The notes beneath the pieces were generated by a model. The model was given only the letters and a program-made list of their open reading frames with translations. It had not been told where the DNA came from and did not search any database. This document shows, one piece after another, positions 19,421 to 27,649 of a stretch of 64,000 nt of DNA. The position numbers were made by a program, and so were the translations under genes. The stretch lies in assembly GCF_010915725.1 (NCBI RefSeq), contig NZ_JAAIJR010000011.1, positions 1 through 64,000 on the forward strand, given 5' to 3'. Position 1 is the stretch's first letter. Each line of letters starts with the position of its first letter. Source of the stretch: Thiorhodococcus mannitoliphagus (GTDB lineage Bacteria > Pseudomonadota > Gammaproteobacteria > Chromatiales > Chromatiaceae).

Positions 19421-19870
19421 TCAAGCCACCTGCTTGTCATCGTCACCCTCAACCTTACGGAGCAAGGGATAGAGATGCTCCGTCTCGCGCTGAATCCTGT
19501 CCATGACCAAGGCGAACATCTGCTCGGTATCCTGCAGGAAGGAGGTGTAGTCGCTAATGGTCAGCGCATGACGCTTCTGAGAGCACCACTCCTTCACGTA
19601 AGCCCCGAAGATGCGCTTGATCTCAGTGGATCCCGACAAGAAGCGGTTGGCGGTGTTCTTGACTTTCTGGTCCGGGTACGAAATGAGTGCGCCGCAGATA
19701 TCGCGATCCACGAGTTCCATGTGCTCGCGAATCCGATTGGTGAGGTCGAAGAAGACGTCGCAGGCGACATCGGTGTCGCACATCGAGCGCTCACGGACGA
19801 GATAGAGAAAGACGTTGGATAGCTCAGTGATCTTATGGTTCTGAGCATGTAATTGTGCAAAAGCGACCAT
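19421..19870 (-). CDS. Hemerythrin-like protein, nif-adjacent
   Basis: A 149-residue helical protein with His residues at 12, 50, 101 and 132 and an HMELVD motif, consistent with a four-helix bundle HHE di-iron site that binds oxygen or senses iron/oxygen. The segment FLSGSTEIKRIFGAYVKEWCSQKRHAL is distinctive. It converges on the nif operon; a GGAGGAG ribosome-binding site precedes the ATG. Oxygen scavenging near nitrogenase is a reasonable but inferred role. The family call comes from motif pattern rather than a strong signature. Confidence 0.65.
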   Translation of the reverse strand: MVAFAQLHAQNHKITELSNVFLYLVRERSMCDTDVACDVFFDLTNRIREHMELVDRDICGALISYPDQKVKNTANRFLSGSTEIKRIFGAYVKEWCSQKRHALTISDYTSFLQDTEQMFALVMDRIQRETEHLYPLLRKVEGDDDKQVA

Positions 19871-20245
19871 CTTGATACTCCTCCGGTCGGTCGGTAGAAC
19901 AGCAGCCTAGGTTTCTTAATTCGCTCCGCGCTGGGAGGCTTTGTCCTTCAGAGGTCGCTACGAACGCAGGTCGTGATTCTGCCAACGACTCCAGCAAACC
20001 GCAGCGGTTCCCGCATCTTACGCCAAACCCCATCTTGAATATAGGTCATGCGCGATCAACTTTTCTTCACCCTGCAAACACTGAGTTAATCAGCCTGCGC
20101 AATTCAGCTTCCTGCGGCAGGAGGCTTGATTCAAGGACCCGCAACAGGATCGCGCAGAGGTCAAGGCTGACCCAGGAATCAGGCCCGGCCTGCCAAACAT
20201 CATGCCCTTCCCCTCAGCTATCTGATGGCGATCATCCTGGACGAG
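19871..20245. other. Intergenic region upstream of hemerythrin-like gene
   Basis: About 375 bases that contain the minus-strand promoter region of the hemerythrin-like gene and the 3' side of the membrane hydrolase gene. I looked for a minus-strand sigma-54 site (GCAA-N5-GTGCC on the plus strand) and saw none. No gene or repeat is supported. Confidence 0.5.
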
Positions 20246-21826
20246 TCAAGGCTCAACGAGCGGAAAGGTCACGGCCGTCGCCACGGCAAAGGCGATCGCG
20301 CTGGCAACAGCCCCGACCCAGGGATGCTGGGTGCGACCGTACACCCATGCGCTCATCAGCCCGTAGACGACGAAGAAGACCAAAATCGCCGGCACGATGA
20401 TGATCAGGAAGAACAGCTCGTTGAGATTGAGCATGACCGCCAGGAGCAAGGAAAGCAGGAAGAGCACCTTGGTCAAGACCGAGCCGCCCCGAGCCGCGCC
20501 CTCGCCGCGTGTCAGCCACTCGTCCGCCATGAAATAGGACAGCGTCCCGCCGAGCATCGCGATCACCACCCAGATGCGCGCGACACCCGGCAGCAAGGCC
20601 GTGACGAAAGTGTCCGTGGAGAGCCCGAAGGCCAAGGTGAAATAGGCGGCGGTCATGGCGGTCGCCAGTGCGTAGTGCCCCAACCGAACCACACCGAGCC
20701 GAGCCTCACCCGAAGAAAATGGACCGCAACGCATCGCCCACAGCCCGAGCGCGGTGATCGCTCCGTAGACCGCGAAATGCAAGGCGAGATAGTCGCCGAT
20801 CAGCACGGGTAGGAAGTCCGTCGGCAGCTTCCAGAGGATGAGTGGCGTCATCACGGCCGGCGCAATCGCCACCGGCAGCAGGCGCCGCCAGCGCAGCCCG
20901 GCACCGGCTGGACGCTCGACGACTACGGGCAGCAACCGCGACAGTGGCCAGGCAAGCCCGAGCAGCCCCAGGTAGAGCAGGCCGAGCCAGGGACCGCGCG
21001 CATCGATGAAGCCGCTACCACTGCGGTCGAAGGTCTGATCGAGCCACTCAATCGCGGCCTGCAGTCCCTCACCCGCGTAGAGCACACCGATGTGCTCGAC
21101 GCCTTCGGCCAGCAGCAAGCGACGTCCGCTGCCCTCAGCCACACTTCCCAGCGTCACTCCAGGCTCGACAGGCCGATCATCAGCCCCTTCCGCCAAGACC
21201 TTCAGCCCCTGCTGATGCAGCATCTCCGGCTCGAGCGCGCCATAGATCAGCAGCAGATTGTGAAGCTCGGCCGTTTGCGTATCCGTCGACAGGTAGGGCG
21301 ACAGCAGAACCAAGGCGGAGACCTGATCCGGATGCGCCTGGGCAAAGCGCGCCAGGACATCCCCGGCCATGGAGTGACCAACCAGGGCGAGACGGCCGTC
21401 CACCCCCGGCTCCGACAAGGCCAAATCCAAGGCAGGCCGCAGGGCAGCGAGCAGAATGCCTAACCGCTTCTCCTGATCCATCAGGCTCGAGACGAAGGGA
21501 TCCGCATTGCGCCCGTGGCCGGGAAAATCGAAGGTGACCACGACGTAGCCATTGCGCGCCAGCGTGGTCGCGTAGGGCTGCATCAGCTGCTGGGATCCGG
21601 CAAATCCATGCGCGATCACTACCGCCGGGGCGGCAGAGGCTTGGCGCGGCCGATAGACCGTCAGCGGAAGGTTGCCGATCTCCACCCTCCTTACCTCCAG
21701 GCCCTGGGTCGTGGCAGCGAGCTGCCAGAGACCGGCCGCAATGGCTGCGAGCGCGGCTACCGCAACCAGGGCAGCCAGACGACCACGAAGCGACGGACCG
21801 GCCGATGTTCTTAACGAAGGCAACAC
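20246..21826 (-). CDS. Alpha/beta hydrolase fused to a C-terminal multi-pass membrane domain
   Basis: A 526-residue protein with an N-terminal membrane anchor (about 17-38), an alpha/beta hydrolase domain (about 50-260) and a membrane domain of about six segments (280-526). The hydrolase has HGFAGS near residue 73 for the oxyanion hole, the nucleophile elbow GHSMAG near 150 and a late EHIGVLY His. The domain should lie in the periplasm if the anchor is oriented conventionally. Substrate is unknown; an esterase or lipase-like activity is the most that can be inferred. The divergent neighbour is the Trm112-like gene. Confidence 0.7.
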   Translation of the reverse strand: MLPSLRTSAGPSLRGRLAALVAVAALAAIAAGLWQLAATTQGLEVRRVEIGNLPLTVYRPRQASAAPAVVIAHGFAGSQQLMQPYATTLARNGYVVVTFDFPGHGRNADPFVSSLMDQEKRLGILLAALRPALDLALSEPGVDGRLALVGHSMAGDVLARFAQAHPDQVSALVLLSPYLSTDTQTAELHNLLLIYGALEPEMLHQQGLKVLAEGADDRPVEPGVTLGSVAEGSGRRLLLAEGVEHIGVLYAGEGLQAAIEWLDQTFDRSGSGFIDARGPWLGLLYLGLLGLAWPLSRLLPVVVERPAGAGLRWRRLLPVAIAPAVMTPLILWKLPTDFLPVLIGDYLALHFAVYGAITALGLWAMRCGPFSSGEARLGVVRLGHYALATAMTAAYFTLAFGLSTDTFVTALLPGVARIWVVIAMLGGTLSYFMADEWLTRGEGAARGGSVLTKVLFLLSLLLAVMLNLNELFFLIIIVPAILVFFVVYGLMSAWVYGRTQHPWVGAVASAIAFAVATAVTFPLVEP

Positions 21827-22021
21827 GCTGAACTCCTTGGAAACACCCGCTCATCGACCGTCCGCCAACAGCCAAGACCAGCACGGCCAAGCTGCGCTTG
21901 CGAAAACGCAAAAAAGCCTCGCCAATACAAAGCTTTGAGCTGAAAGCTGACGGCCGCCAGCTGGTTCTAGGTTAAACTCCCCACTGAGCACACATAGAAC
22001 TCTCTGCGGAGCAATCAAGCC

Positions 22022-22222
22022 ATGCTAGACAAGAAGCTACTCGACATCCTCGTCTGCCCCGTGACCAAGGGTCCCTTGATCTTCGATCGGGACCGGGCAG
22101 AACTCATCTCTCTGTCGGCGCAGCTCGCCTACCCCATCCGCGACGACATTCCGGTGATGCTCGAAGAGGAGGCGCGCCAACTTTCGCTGGAAGAGATGGA
22201 CGGCTACCGCGCGGCTCGTTAG
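22022..22222 (+). CDS. Trm112/YcaR-family small protein
   Basis: A 66-residue protein of the UPF0434/YcaR family, beginning [19 protein letters not shown] and continuing through [20 protein letters not shown], the usual signature. In eukaryotes and archaea Trm112 activates methyltransferases; the bacterial role is not settled. Only one Cys of the zinc motif remains, as is common in bacterial members. GGAG lies about eight bases before the ATG. It is usually found near lpxK or kdsB, which are absent here. Confidence 0.88.
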   Translation: MLDKKLLDILVCPVTKGPLIFDRDRAELISLSAQLAYPIRDDIPVMLEEEARQLSLEEMDGYRAAR

Positions 22223-22282
22223 CCATTCGGAGCCCAAGGGCCGGCGCAAATCGATTCGTTCCAGAGTCGGCATTGCGCCAGC

Positions 22283-22509
22283 TCAGATCCACGGCCACCT
22301 GCTGTTCTGAGCGACAGCGGCAAAGCCCGACGAGGCGAGTCGCACCGACACCGGCTTGGCGATGAAGAAGCCTTGGAGGCTGTCACAGCCAAGCTCCTTG
22401 GCCGGATCTCAATCGGCTTGCGTCTCCATCCCCTCCATCACACGCCACCCCCTCCACCACACGCCATGCCCTCCGCCACAATCGAGAGATTCATGCGCTT
22501 GGCAAGTGT
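22283..22509 (-). pseudogene. Remnant of EAL-domain c-di-GMP phosphodiesterase (C-terminal end)
   Basis: On the minus strand, TLAKRMNLSIVAEG (22509 leftward) and LGCDSLQGFFIAKPV (ending near 22345) are the last two conserved blocks of an EAL domain, followed by a natural-looking C-terminus and stop at 22283. Between them a 19-base tandem expansion, a frame change and an in-frame TGA break the frame. The N-terminal part is missing; the region upstream is occupied by a dispersed hairpin repeat. This is a fossil, not a functional enzyme. Confidence 0.75.
22421..22474. repeat. 19-bp tandem repeat within EAL pseudogene
   Basis: Units at 22456-22474 (ACCACACGCCATGCCCTCC) and 22437-22455 (ATCACACGCCACCCCCTCC) differ at two or three positions, with a third partial unit at 22421-22436. 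Two extra units add 38 bases and shift the EAL reading frame, consistent with replication slippage. Confidence 0.75.
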
Positions 22510-22510
22510 C

Positions 22511-22600
22511 CATCAATTGTTTCCCGATGCGAGCGATGCCGCCCGAAATCCCCCCGAGCCCCCCTTTGCGAAAGGGGGGAAGTTGTTGATGGACGCTTTC
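22511..22600. repeat. Dispersed hairpin repeat, copy C
   Basis: This 90-base stretch is about 91% identical (82/90 by my count) to the reverse complement of 61817-61906. It contains a perfect nine-base stem, CCCCCCTTT-GCG-AAAGGGGGG, at 22559-22579. No open reading frame is shared, so it behaves as a non-coding interspersed element. Confidence 0.8.
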
Positions 22601-22672
22601 TTGGCGAGCTGAACGTTGGACGCGAAGATGGCGTACGCCATCCATTTCAGACATGTTCAGGTCACAGATAAG

Positions 22673-22812
22673 GGCGTTGATCATCGGGCCGCCCAGTCGG
22701 TTGAGCGGACGCCGCGCATCCTTGAAGCAAAGCGACGTGGGAGCGGCGCCCCGTCGCGGCGGGGCGCCGCGCCCACCGACCGCGCGATTGGACCAAAGGA
22801 TGACCGAGGCCC
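22673..22812. repeat. Dispersed intergenic repeat, copy B
   Basis: Same-orientation homologue of 13283-13390. It differs by a 32-base net insertion containing a perfect ten-base stem, GCGGCGCCCC (22743-22752) with GGGGCGCCGC (22761-22770) and an eight-base loop. It lies in the gap between the EAL remnant and the 3' end of rapA. Confidence 0.7.
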
Positions 22813-22857
22813 AGATAACGCGTATCGATCACGGCCCCCACAGGCACCCGCCGCTCC

Positions 22858-25638
22858 TCAGGCCGTCACCAAGACCCTGGCGGCGTCGATGCGCAAGTGG
22901 GTCTGGGCCAGGTAGGCATCGAGCCGGGCGCGTTTCTCAGTCAGTCGATCGATCTCATCCCGGCGGACGCTGGGATTGACCTGAGCCAGTGCGACCAGGC
23001 GCTCCAGCTCTTCGCCCAGCACCGCCTGCATGCGCGCCGTCGCGTCGCGCTGGAGCTGCTCGACCTGCTCGCGCGCCAGTGTCTCGCCGCGCGCGAGCAT
23101 CTCAGTCAAGCGGGGGACCTGGGACTTGATGACCTGCCGGGCCAGCTTGAGGTTGCGGGTCAGGCAATCCCCTCTGATGGCCTCGTGGGAAATCTCGGCC
23201 GCGTGATCCTTGCCGTCGCCATCGAGCAGTAGCCGCACGAGCGTGGGCGGCAGAAAGCGCCCGACCTGCAGCTCCGGCGGCGCCGGGCACTCGGCGACGT
23301 AGAGCAGCTCCAACAAGAGGGTGGCGCGCTTGAAGCGCGCGTCCTTGATGAGGACGAGCCCGGAGGTGCCTAAATCAGAGGCGGTCAACAGCTCCATGGC
23401 CTCGCGCACCAGGGGGTGCTCCCAGGTGAGAAACTCACGGTCCTCATGCGCCAAGGCGCCGGCACGCTCGAAGGTGGCGGTGAGGCCATCCTCGGGCAGC
23501 CGGGGAAAGTGCTCTTGGAGCATCTGACTCCCGGGGCGCACGACGAGCGAGCCGCCCGCACCCGACTCATGCTCGACACCGAAGGCGTCCCAAAACCGTG
23601 TCAGGTAGTCCACCACCGTACGGCTGGCATCGATCTCTTCAATGCTGTCGACCAGGGCCAGGTCAGTCTTGGCGCGATGCGAGTGGATCTCCAGCAGACG
23701 ATCGCGTCCGGCGGACAGCTCGCGATTGAGCCGCTCGGTCAAGGCGCGCGCCTCGGCGATCAAGGTATCGACGTCACCCGGATTCTCCAGCGCGCGCAGC
23801 AGCGCCGGCCCCTGCTCGGCCAGCACCGCCGATGCCGCGGGACAGCTGTGCTCGAAGGCATTGAGCCCCTCGGCATACCAGCGAAAGAGCACCTCGCTAG
23901 GACAGCCCAAGAAGTAGGGCACATGGATGCGAATGGTCTGGGTCTGCCCGATGCGATCGAGACGACCGATACGCTGCTCCAAGAGATCGGGGTCCAGCGG
24001 CAGATCGAACAGGATCAGATGGTGGGCGAACTGAAAATTGCGCCCCTCGCTCCCGATCTCCGAGCACAGCAGGAGCTGGGTACCATCCTCGACGGCCGCG
24101 AAATAGGCCGCCGCGCGGTCGCGCTCGACGATCTCCATTCCCTCGTGAAACACCGCAGCATAGATCCCCGCGTTGCACAGCAGCGCCTCGCGCAGCTTGA
24201 GTACGGTCTCCGCGTGGGCGCAGATCAAGAGCACCTTGGCCGGACGCAGCGCCTTCAAGCGCTGGATCAGCCAATCGACACGGGGATCTACGTCAATCCA
24301 ATCCCCGCCCAGCACGCGCTCCGGCGTCAGACGCTCAACAGCCTGCGCCGACAATGCATCGAATTCCGGCGGCTTCGGCAGCGGGTGAGGGATGAGCTGG
24401 CGCTCCGGAAAACCTGGAATCGAGGCGCGCGTATTACGGAAGAGCACGCGCCCGGTCCCGTGGCGATCGAGCAGGTGCGCGATGATCTCCTCGCTCCCCT
24501 GGCCCTGGACGTCACCCAGCAGGGACTCCAGCAAGCCTTGGTCGGCAGCGCTTAGAGGCTCACCATCGAGCAGTCGAGCGGCCAGATCGGCGACCGGGGC
24601 ATAGTGCGCCTCTTCTTCAAGGAAGACCTGGTAGTCGTGGAAGCGATCCGGATCCAGCAGCCGCAGTCGGCCGAAATGGCCCGCACGCCCCAGTTGCTCC
24701 GGCGTTGCGGTGAGCAGCAGGACACCGGGCGTCACCTGCGCCAACGCCTCGATGAGGTCGTACTCCAAGCTGGAGTCAGTCTCGGACCAGGCAAGGTGAT
24801 GGGCCTCGTCGACGACGAGCAAATCCCATTGCGCCTCGAGGGCCGCGCGTGCGGCGTCCGGGCTCCCGGCGATGAGGTCGAGACTGCAGAGGACCTGCTG
24901 CTCATCCTGAAAGGGATTGACGTCGGTGATGGCGTCGAAGCGCTCGCGATCGTAGAGCGCGAATCTCAGGTTGAAACGGCGCCGCATCTCGACCAGCCAC
25001 TGATGCAGCAAGGGCTCAGGCGTCACGATGAGGACGCGGCGCGCCTGCCCGGTGAGCAGCATGCGGTGCAGGATGAGCCCGGCCTCGATGGTCTTGCCAA
25101 GCCCGACCTCATCGGCCAGCAGCACCCTGGGGGCCTCGCGCCCGGCGACCTCGGCGGCGATGTGCAGCTGGTGCGGGATGAGCGCGACACGCGCCCCGAG
25201 TAGGCCCAAGGCCGGCGAGCCGGCCTCGCGCATGCCCTGCATCCAGGTGCGGTAGCGCAGCGAGAACCAATGGTCACTGTCGATCCGGCCCGACAAGAGG
25301 CGCTGCTGGGGCCGATTGAAGCGCATCCGGTCGTCCAGCTTGGCCTCGGGCAGCACGACGCTGCGGCCGTCCAGATCCTCGCACAGATAGGTGATGAGTC
25401 CAGCGTCGTCCTGCGTGCCGATCACGCAGAGCTTGCGGCCGTTGTGGTCGCGGACGCGCTCGCCCGGCCCCAGCTCCACGCGCACCAGGGGCGCATCACG
25501 CATCGCATAGAGTCTGGTCTCGCCCGTCGCCGGAAAGGCGATCTGCACGCAGCGCCCATCCGTCGACATAACAATGCCCAGGCCGAGTTCGGCCTGGGTC
25601 TCGCTCAGCCAGCGCTGGCCAGGCACGAATTCTTGCAT
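22858..25638 (-). CDS. rapA: RNA polymerase-associated ATPase RapA (HepA)
   Basis: RapA is a Swi2/Snf2-type ATPase that binds core RNA polymerase and promotes its recycling after transcription. The 926-residue protein has N-terminal Tudor-like domains (VPGQRWLSETQAELGLGIV, residues 5-60), the helicase core with motif I DEVGLGKTIEAG near residue 175, motif II VVDEAHH near 275, motif III TATP near 310, and motifs V-VI IGSEGRNFQFA and EQRIGRLDRIGQ near 535-570, then the long C-terminal domain. Length is slightly below the E. coli protein (968). It is monocistronic as far as can be seen. Confidence 0.93.
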   Translation of the reverse strand: MQEFVPGQRWLSETQAELGLGIVMSTDGRCVQIAFPATGETRLYAMRDAPLVRVELGPGERVRDHNGRKLCVIGTQDDAGLITYLCEDLDGRSVVLPEAKLDDRMRFNRPQQRLLSGRIDSDHWFSLRYRTWMQGMREAGSPALGLLGARVALIPHQLHIAAEVAGREAPRVLLADEVGLGKTIEAGLILHRMLLTGQARRVLIVTPEPLLHQWLVEMRRRFNLRFALYDRERFDAITDVNPFQDEQQVLCSLDLIAGSPDAARAALEAQWDLLVVDEAHHLAWSETDSSLEYDLIEALAQVTPGVLLLTATPEQLGRAGHFGRLRLLDPDRFHDYQVFLEEEAHYAPVADLAARLLDGEPLSAADQGLLESLLGDVQGQGSEEIIAHLLDRHGTGRVLFRNTRASIPGFPERQLIPHPLPKPPEFDALSAQAVERLTPERVLGGDWIDVDPRVDWLIQRLKALRPAKVLLICAHAETVLKLREALLCNAGIYAAVFHEGMEIVERDRAAAYFAAVEDGTQLLLCSEIGSEGRNFQFAHHLILFDLPLDPDLLEQRIGRLDRIGQTQTIRIHVPYFLGCPSEVLFRWYAEGLNAFEHSCPAASAVLAEQGPALLRALENPGDVDTLIAEARALTERLNRELSAGRDRLLEIHSHRAKTDLALVDSIEEIDASRTVVDYLTRFWDAFGVEHESGAGGSLVVRPGSQMLQEHFPRLPEDGLTATFERAGALAHEDREFLTWEHPLVREAMELLTASDLGTSGLVLIKDARFKRATLLLELLYVAECPAPPELQVGRFLPPTLVRLLLDGDGKDHAAEISHEAIRGDCLTRNLKLARQVIKSQVPRLTEMLARGETLAREQVEQLQRDATARMQAVLGEELERLVALAQVNPSVRRDEIDRLTEKRARLDAYLAQTHLRIDAARVLVTA

Positions 25639-25738
25639 CTTTCTCTAAGTCACCGGAGCTATCATCAAACAGCCTTCCATGCTAACACCCCGTGCGACCG
25701 CGACCCAATGCTATGCACGCGTGACCGAGCGAATGCGC

Positions 25739-25906
25739 CTGGGAGCCTGTCCGACTTAGGATGAATCGGCTGCGGAATCGGGAGAACGGTCCCTTTCGCC
25801 CCGCTTTTTCGTTACATAGAACCACTATGCGCCTCAAAACCGGAACGAAATGGCCTCGCTCTCCCACTTCCTCGCTTCGATCCCCCCAAGCCGGACAGGC
25901 TCCTAG
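25739..25906. repeat. MITE-like element with 22-bp terminal inverted repeats
   Basis: The ends at 25739-25760 and 25885-25906 are inverted copies sharing 19 of 22 bases (core GGAGCCTGTCCG). The 168-base element has no coding capacity and lies between the divergent-side 5' end of rapA and the 3' end of alr. A non-autonomous insertion sequence derivative is the best explanation; I do not see an unambiguous target duplication. Confidence 0.7.
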
Positions 25907-25977
25907 AATCCTTGAGCGCGCAACATGCTTTCAGATGAGTCACATTTCGATGAAGCGTCCGACCATCCAAGGCCGTC

Positions 25978-26043
25978 GGGGTCGGGATCGGGATCGGGAT
26001 CGAACCGACGATAGCGATCCCGATTCCGAGAGCGATCCCGATG
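25978..26043. repeat. GGGATC tandem and inverted repeat downstream of alr
   Basis: Three GGGATC units in tandem (from 25984) face two inverted CGATCCCGAT units (26015-26042). The arms can pair in alternative registers. The element sits about 55 bases beyond the alr stop codon and could form the 3' structure of its mRNA, but there is no T-run. Confidence 0.6.
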
Positions 26044-26096
26044 GGATGACGCGTCGGTCTGAGGCGAAGCCTCGCTAGACATCGGCGCGAAACACA

Positions 26097-27188
26097 TCAG
26101 CCATGCTCGTAAACCAGAGGAACCCGCCGACTGATGCCGGTGAAGAGCTGATAGGCGATAGTGTCGCTCCAGCGGGCGACATCCGTCGCCGCCAGGGTCC
26201 GCCCCCAAAGCTCGACCCTATCGCCTAAGTGGGCATGCTCGATGTCGGTCAGATCCAGCGTCATCATGTCCATGGAGACACGCCCGATCACCCTGCTGAG
26301 CCGGCCATTGACCGCGATCGGCGTTCCATCCTTGGCATGGCGCGGATAGCCATCCGCATAGCCGACGGCGGCCACCCCGACACGCATCGGCCGATCGCAA
26401 ACGAATCGGCCCGCGTAGCCGACGGGATCGCCGGGGCCGAGTTCGCGGATCGAGATGAGTGCCGACTCCAATGTCATCGCCGGCAAGAGTTCAGCCGCCC
26501 CTGCCCCAGCGTCGGCAAAAGGCGAGGCCCCGTAGAGCATGATTCCCGGACGGATCCAATCGCGATGCGCTTGCGGCCATGCCAGAATGGCAGCGGAGTT
26601 GGCCAGGCTGCAGGGGATCTCGAGACTGCCCAAGGCCCGGCCGAAGGCATCGAGCTGAACCAAGGTATAAGGATGCTCGGGCTCGTCCGCGCGGGCGAAG
26701 TGGGTCATGGCGACCACCAGACCAAGATGCGGGCAGGCGCTCAAGCGCGCATAGGCCTGCTGAAAGTCGCCAGGGGCGAAGCCAACCCGGTGCATGCCGG
26801 AATCGATCTTGATCCAGCATTGCAGTGGTCTCGCGGGACGCGCGGCCAGTACCCAGTCGAGCTGTTGCGGACAATGCACCACCATCGCCAGAGCAGCCCG
26901 GTCCGCCAGCGTGATCTCATCGGGCGAGAAGACGCCCTCCAAGAGCAGGATGGGATTGCAAATCCCAGATTCGCGCAGCTCCAAGGCCTCCCCGACACAG
27001 GCCACGGCGAAGCCGTCCGCCTCCGGCGCCAACGCCTGCGCCACCCGGACGGCCCCGTGACCGTAAGCATTGGCCTTGACGACAGCAAGGGCACGCGCCG
27101 AGGGCGCGCAGGCTTTCGCAAGACGATAGTTGTGAAGGATGGCATCCAGGTGGATGCGGGCACGGAGCGGGCGGGCTGAAAGCGTCAT
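26097..27188 (-). CDS. alr: Alanine racemase
   Basis: A PLP enzyme that interconverts L- and D-alanine for peptidoglycan. The 363-residue protein has the PLP lysine in ALAVVKANAYGHG (about residues 32-44), the substrate region CWIKIDSGMHRVGF near 130, and the C-terminal domain with GYAGRF and VAAVGYADGYPR holding the second catalytic Tyr. Length and order are standard. The start ATG at 27188 gives the usual N-terminus just before the R-A-R-I-H-L-D-A strand. Confidence 0.95.
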   Translation of the reverse strand: MTLSARPLRARIHLDAILHNYRLAKACAPSARALAVVKANAYGHGAVRVAQALAPEADGFAVACVGEALELRESGICNPILLLEGVFSPDEITLADRAALAMVVHCPQQLDWVLAARPARPLQCWIKIDSGMHRVGFAPGDFQQAYARLSACPHLGLVVAMTHFARADEPEHPYTLVQLDAFGRALGSLEIPCSLANSAAILAWPQAHRDWIRPGIMLYGASPFADAGAGAAELLPAMTLESALISIRELGPGDPVGYAGRFVCDRPMRVGVAAVGYADGYPRHAKDGTPIAVNGRLSRVIGRVSMDMMTLDLTDIEHAHLGDRVELWGRTLAATDVARWSDTIAYQLFTGISRRVPLVYEHG

Positions 27189-27649
27189 GTCATCACTTTG
27201 CCATGCGTGCGAGACCTTGTCGCGACCGCGACGCCATCACAACCACGACAGGATCGACGACTCCCCTGCCCCGCAGTCGTGCTGGCCGCGCTCGCGTAAG
27301 AGCCCGACGAGGTATCGGGCTCTATCTGTGTTTCGACAGCTCTACCGCGCTGCTGCGGTTCTTCGCCAGATTCGCGGGGCGCTACTCCCACAACCTCGAA
27401 TTCAGCCGCCGGGAAGGCTCCTAGCATCAAGAGCTATGAATATAATTCAATGATTATATTAAATTTTATGGCTCAGTCGCTTCGCGTCGGTCGGCCTTCT
27501 GCGCTATATTGCACCGCAGCATGACAGCGCAACCAAAGGGCGCAGGTCGAGACTGCAGCAGACGGCCGATCGCCCTCGGGCAACGCTTGAGTCACCAGGT
27601 TCCCATCACAACCCCAGACTGGACGCACAACTGAACGGATCGCCTTGGA
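27189..27649. other. Divergent intergenic region with two inverted repeats
   Basis: About 460 bases between alr and the hydrolase/OsmC gene. It holds a nine-base stem (AGAGCCCGA at 27299-27307, TCGGGCTCT at 27315-27323) and an AT-rich perfect inverted repeat AATATAAT-TCAATG-ATTATATT (27439-27460), which may be an operator or a promoter element. The end GGCTCCTAG near 27416-27424 resembles one terminus of the 25739-25906 element, suggesting a decayed relative. No gene is supported. Confidence 0.5.

Noticed and set aside
22356-22589. Plus-strand open frames across the repeat-rich gap after the Trm112-like gene
   Set aside because: They are Pro/Pro-rich translations of tandem and hairpin repeats; the minus-strand EAL remnant explains the sequence better.
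23416-24555. Plus-strand open frame opposite rapA
   Set aside because: No domain or ribosome-binding site; RapA motifs on the minus strand explain the region.
27299-27323. Nine-base stem considered as a terminator
   Set aside because: It lies between divergent genes, so no transcript is expected to end there; it has no T-run.
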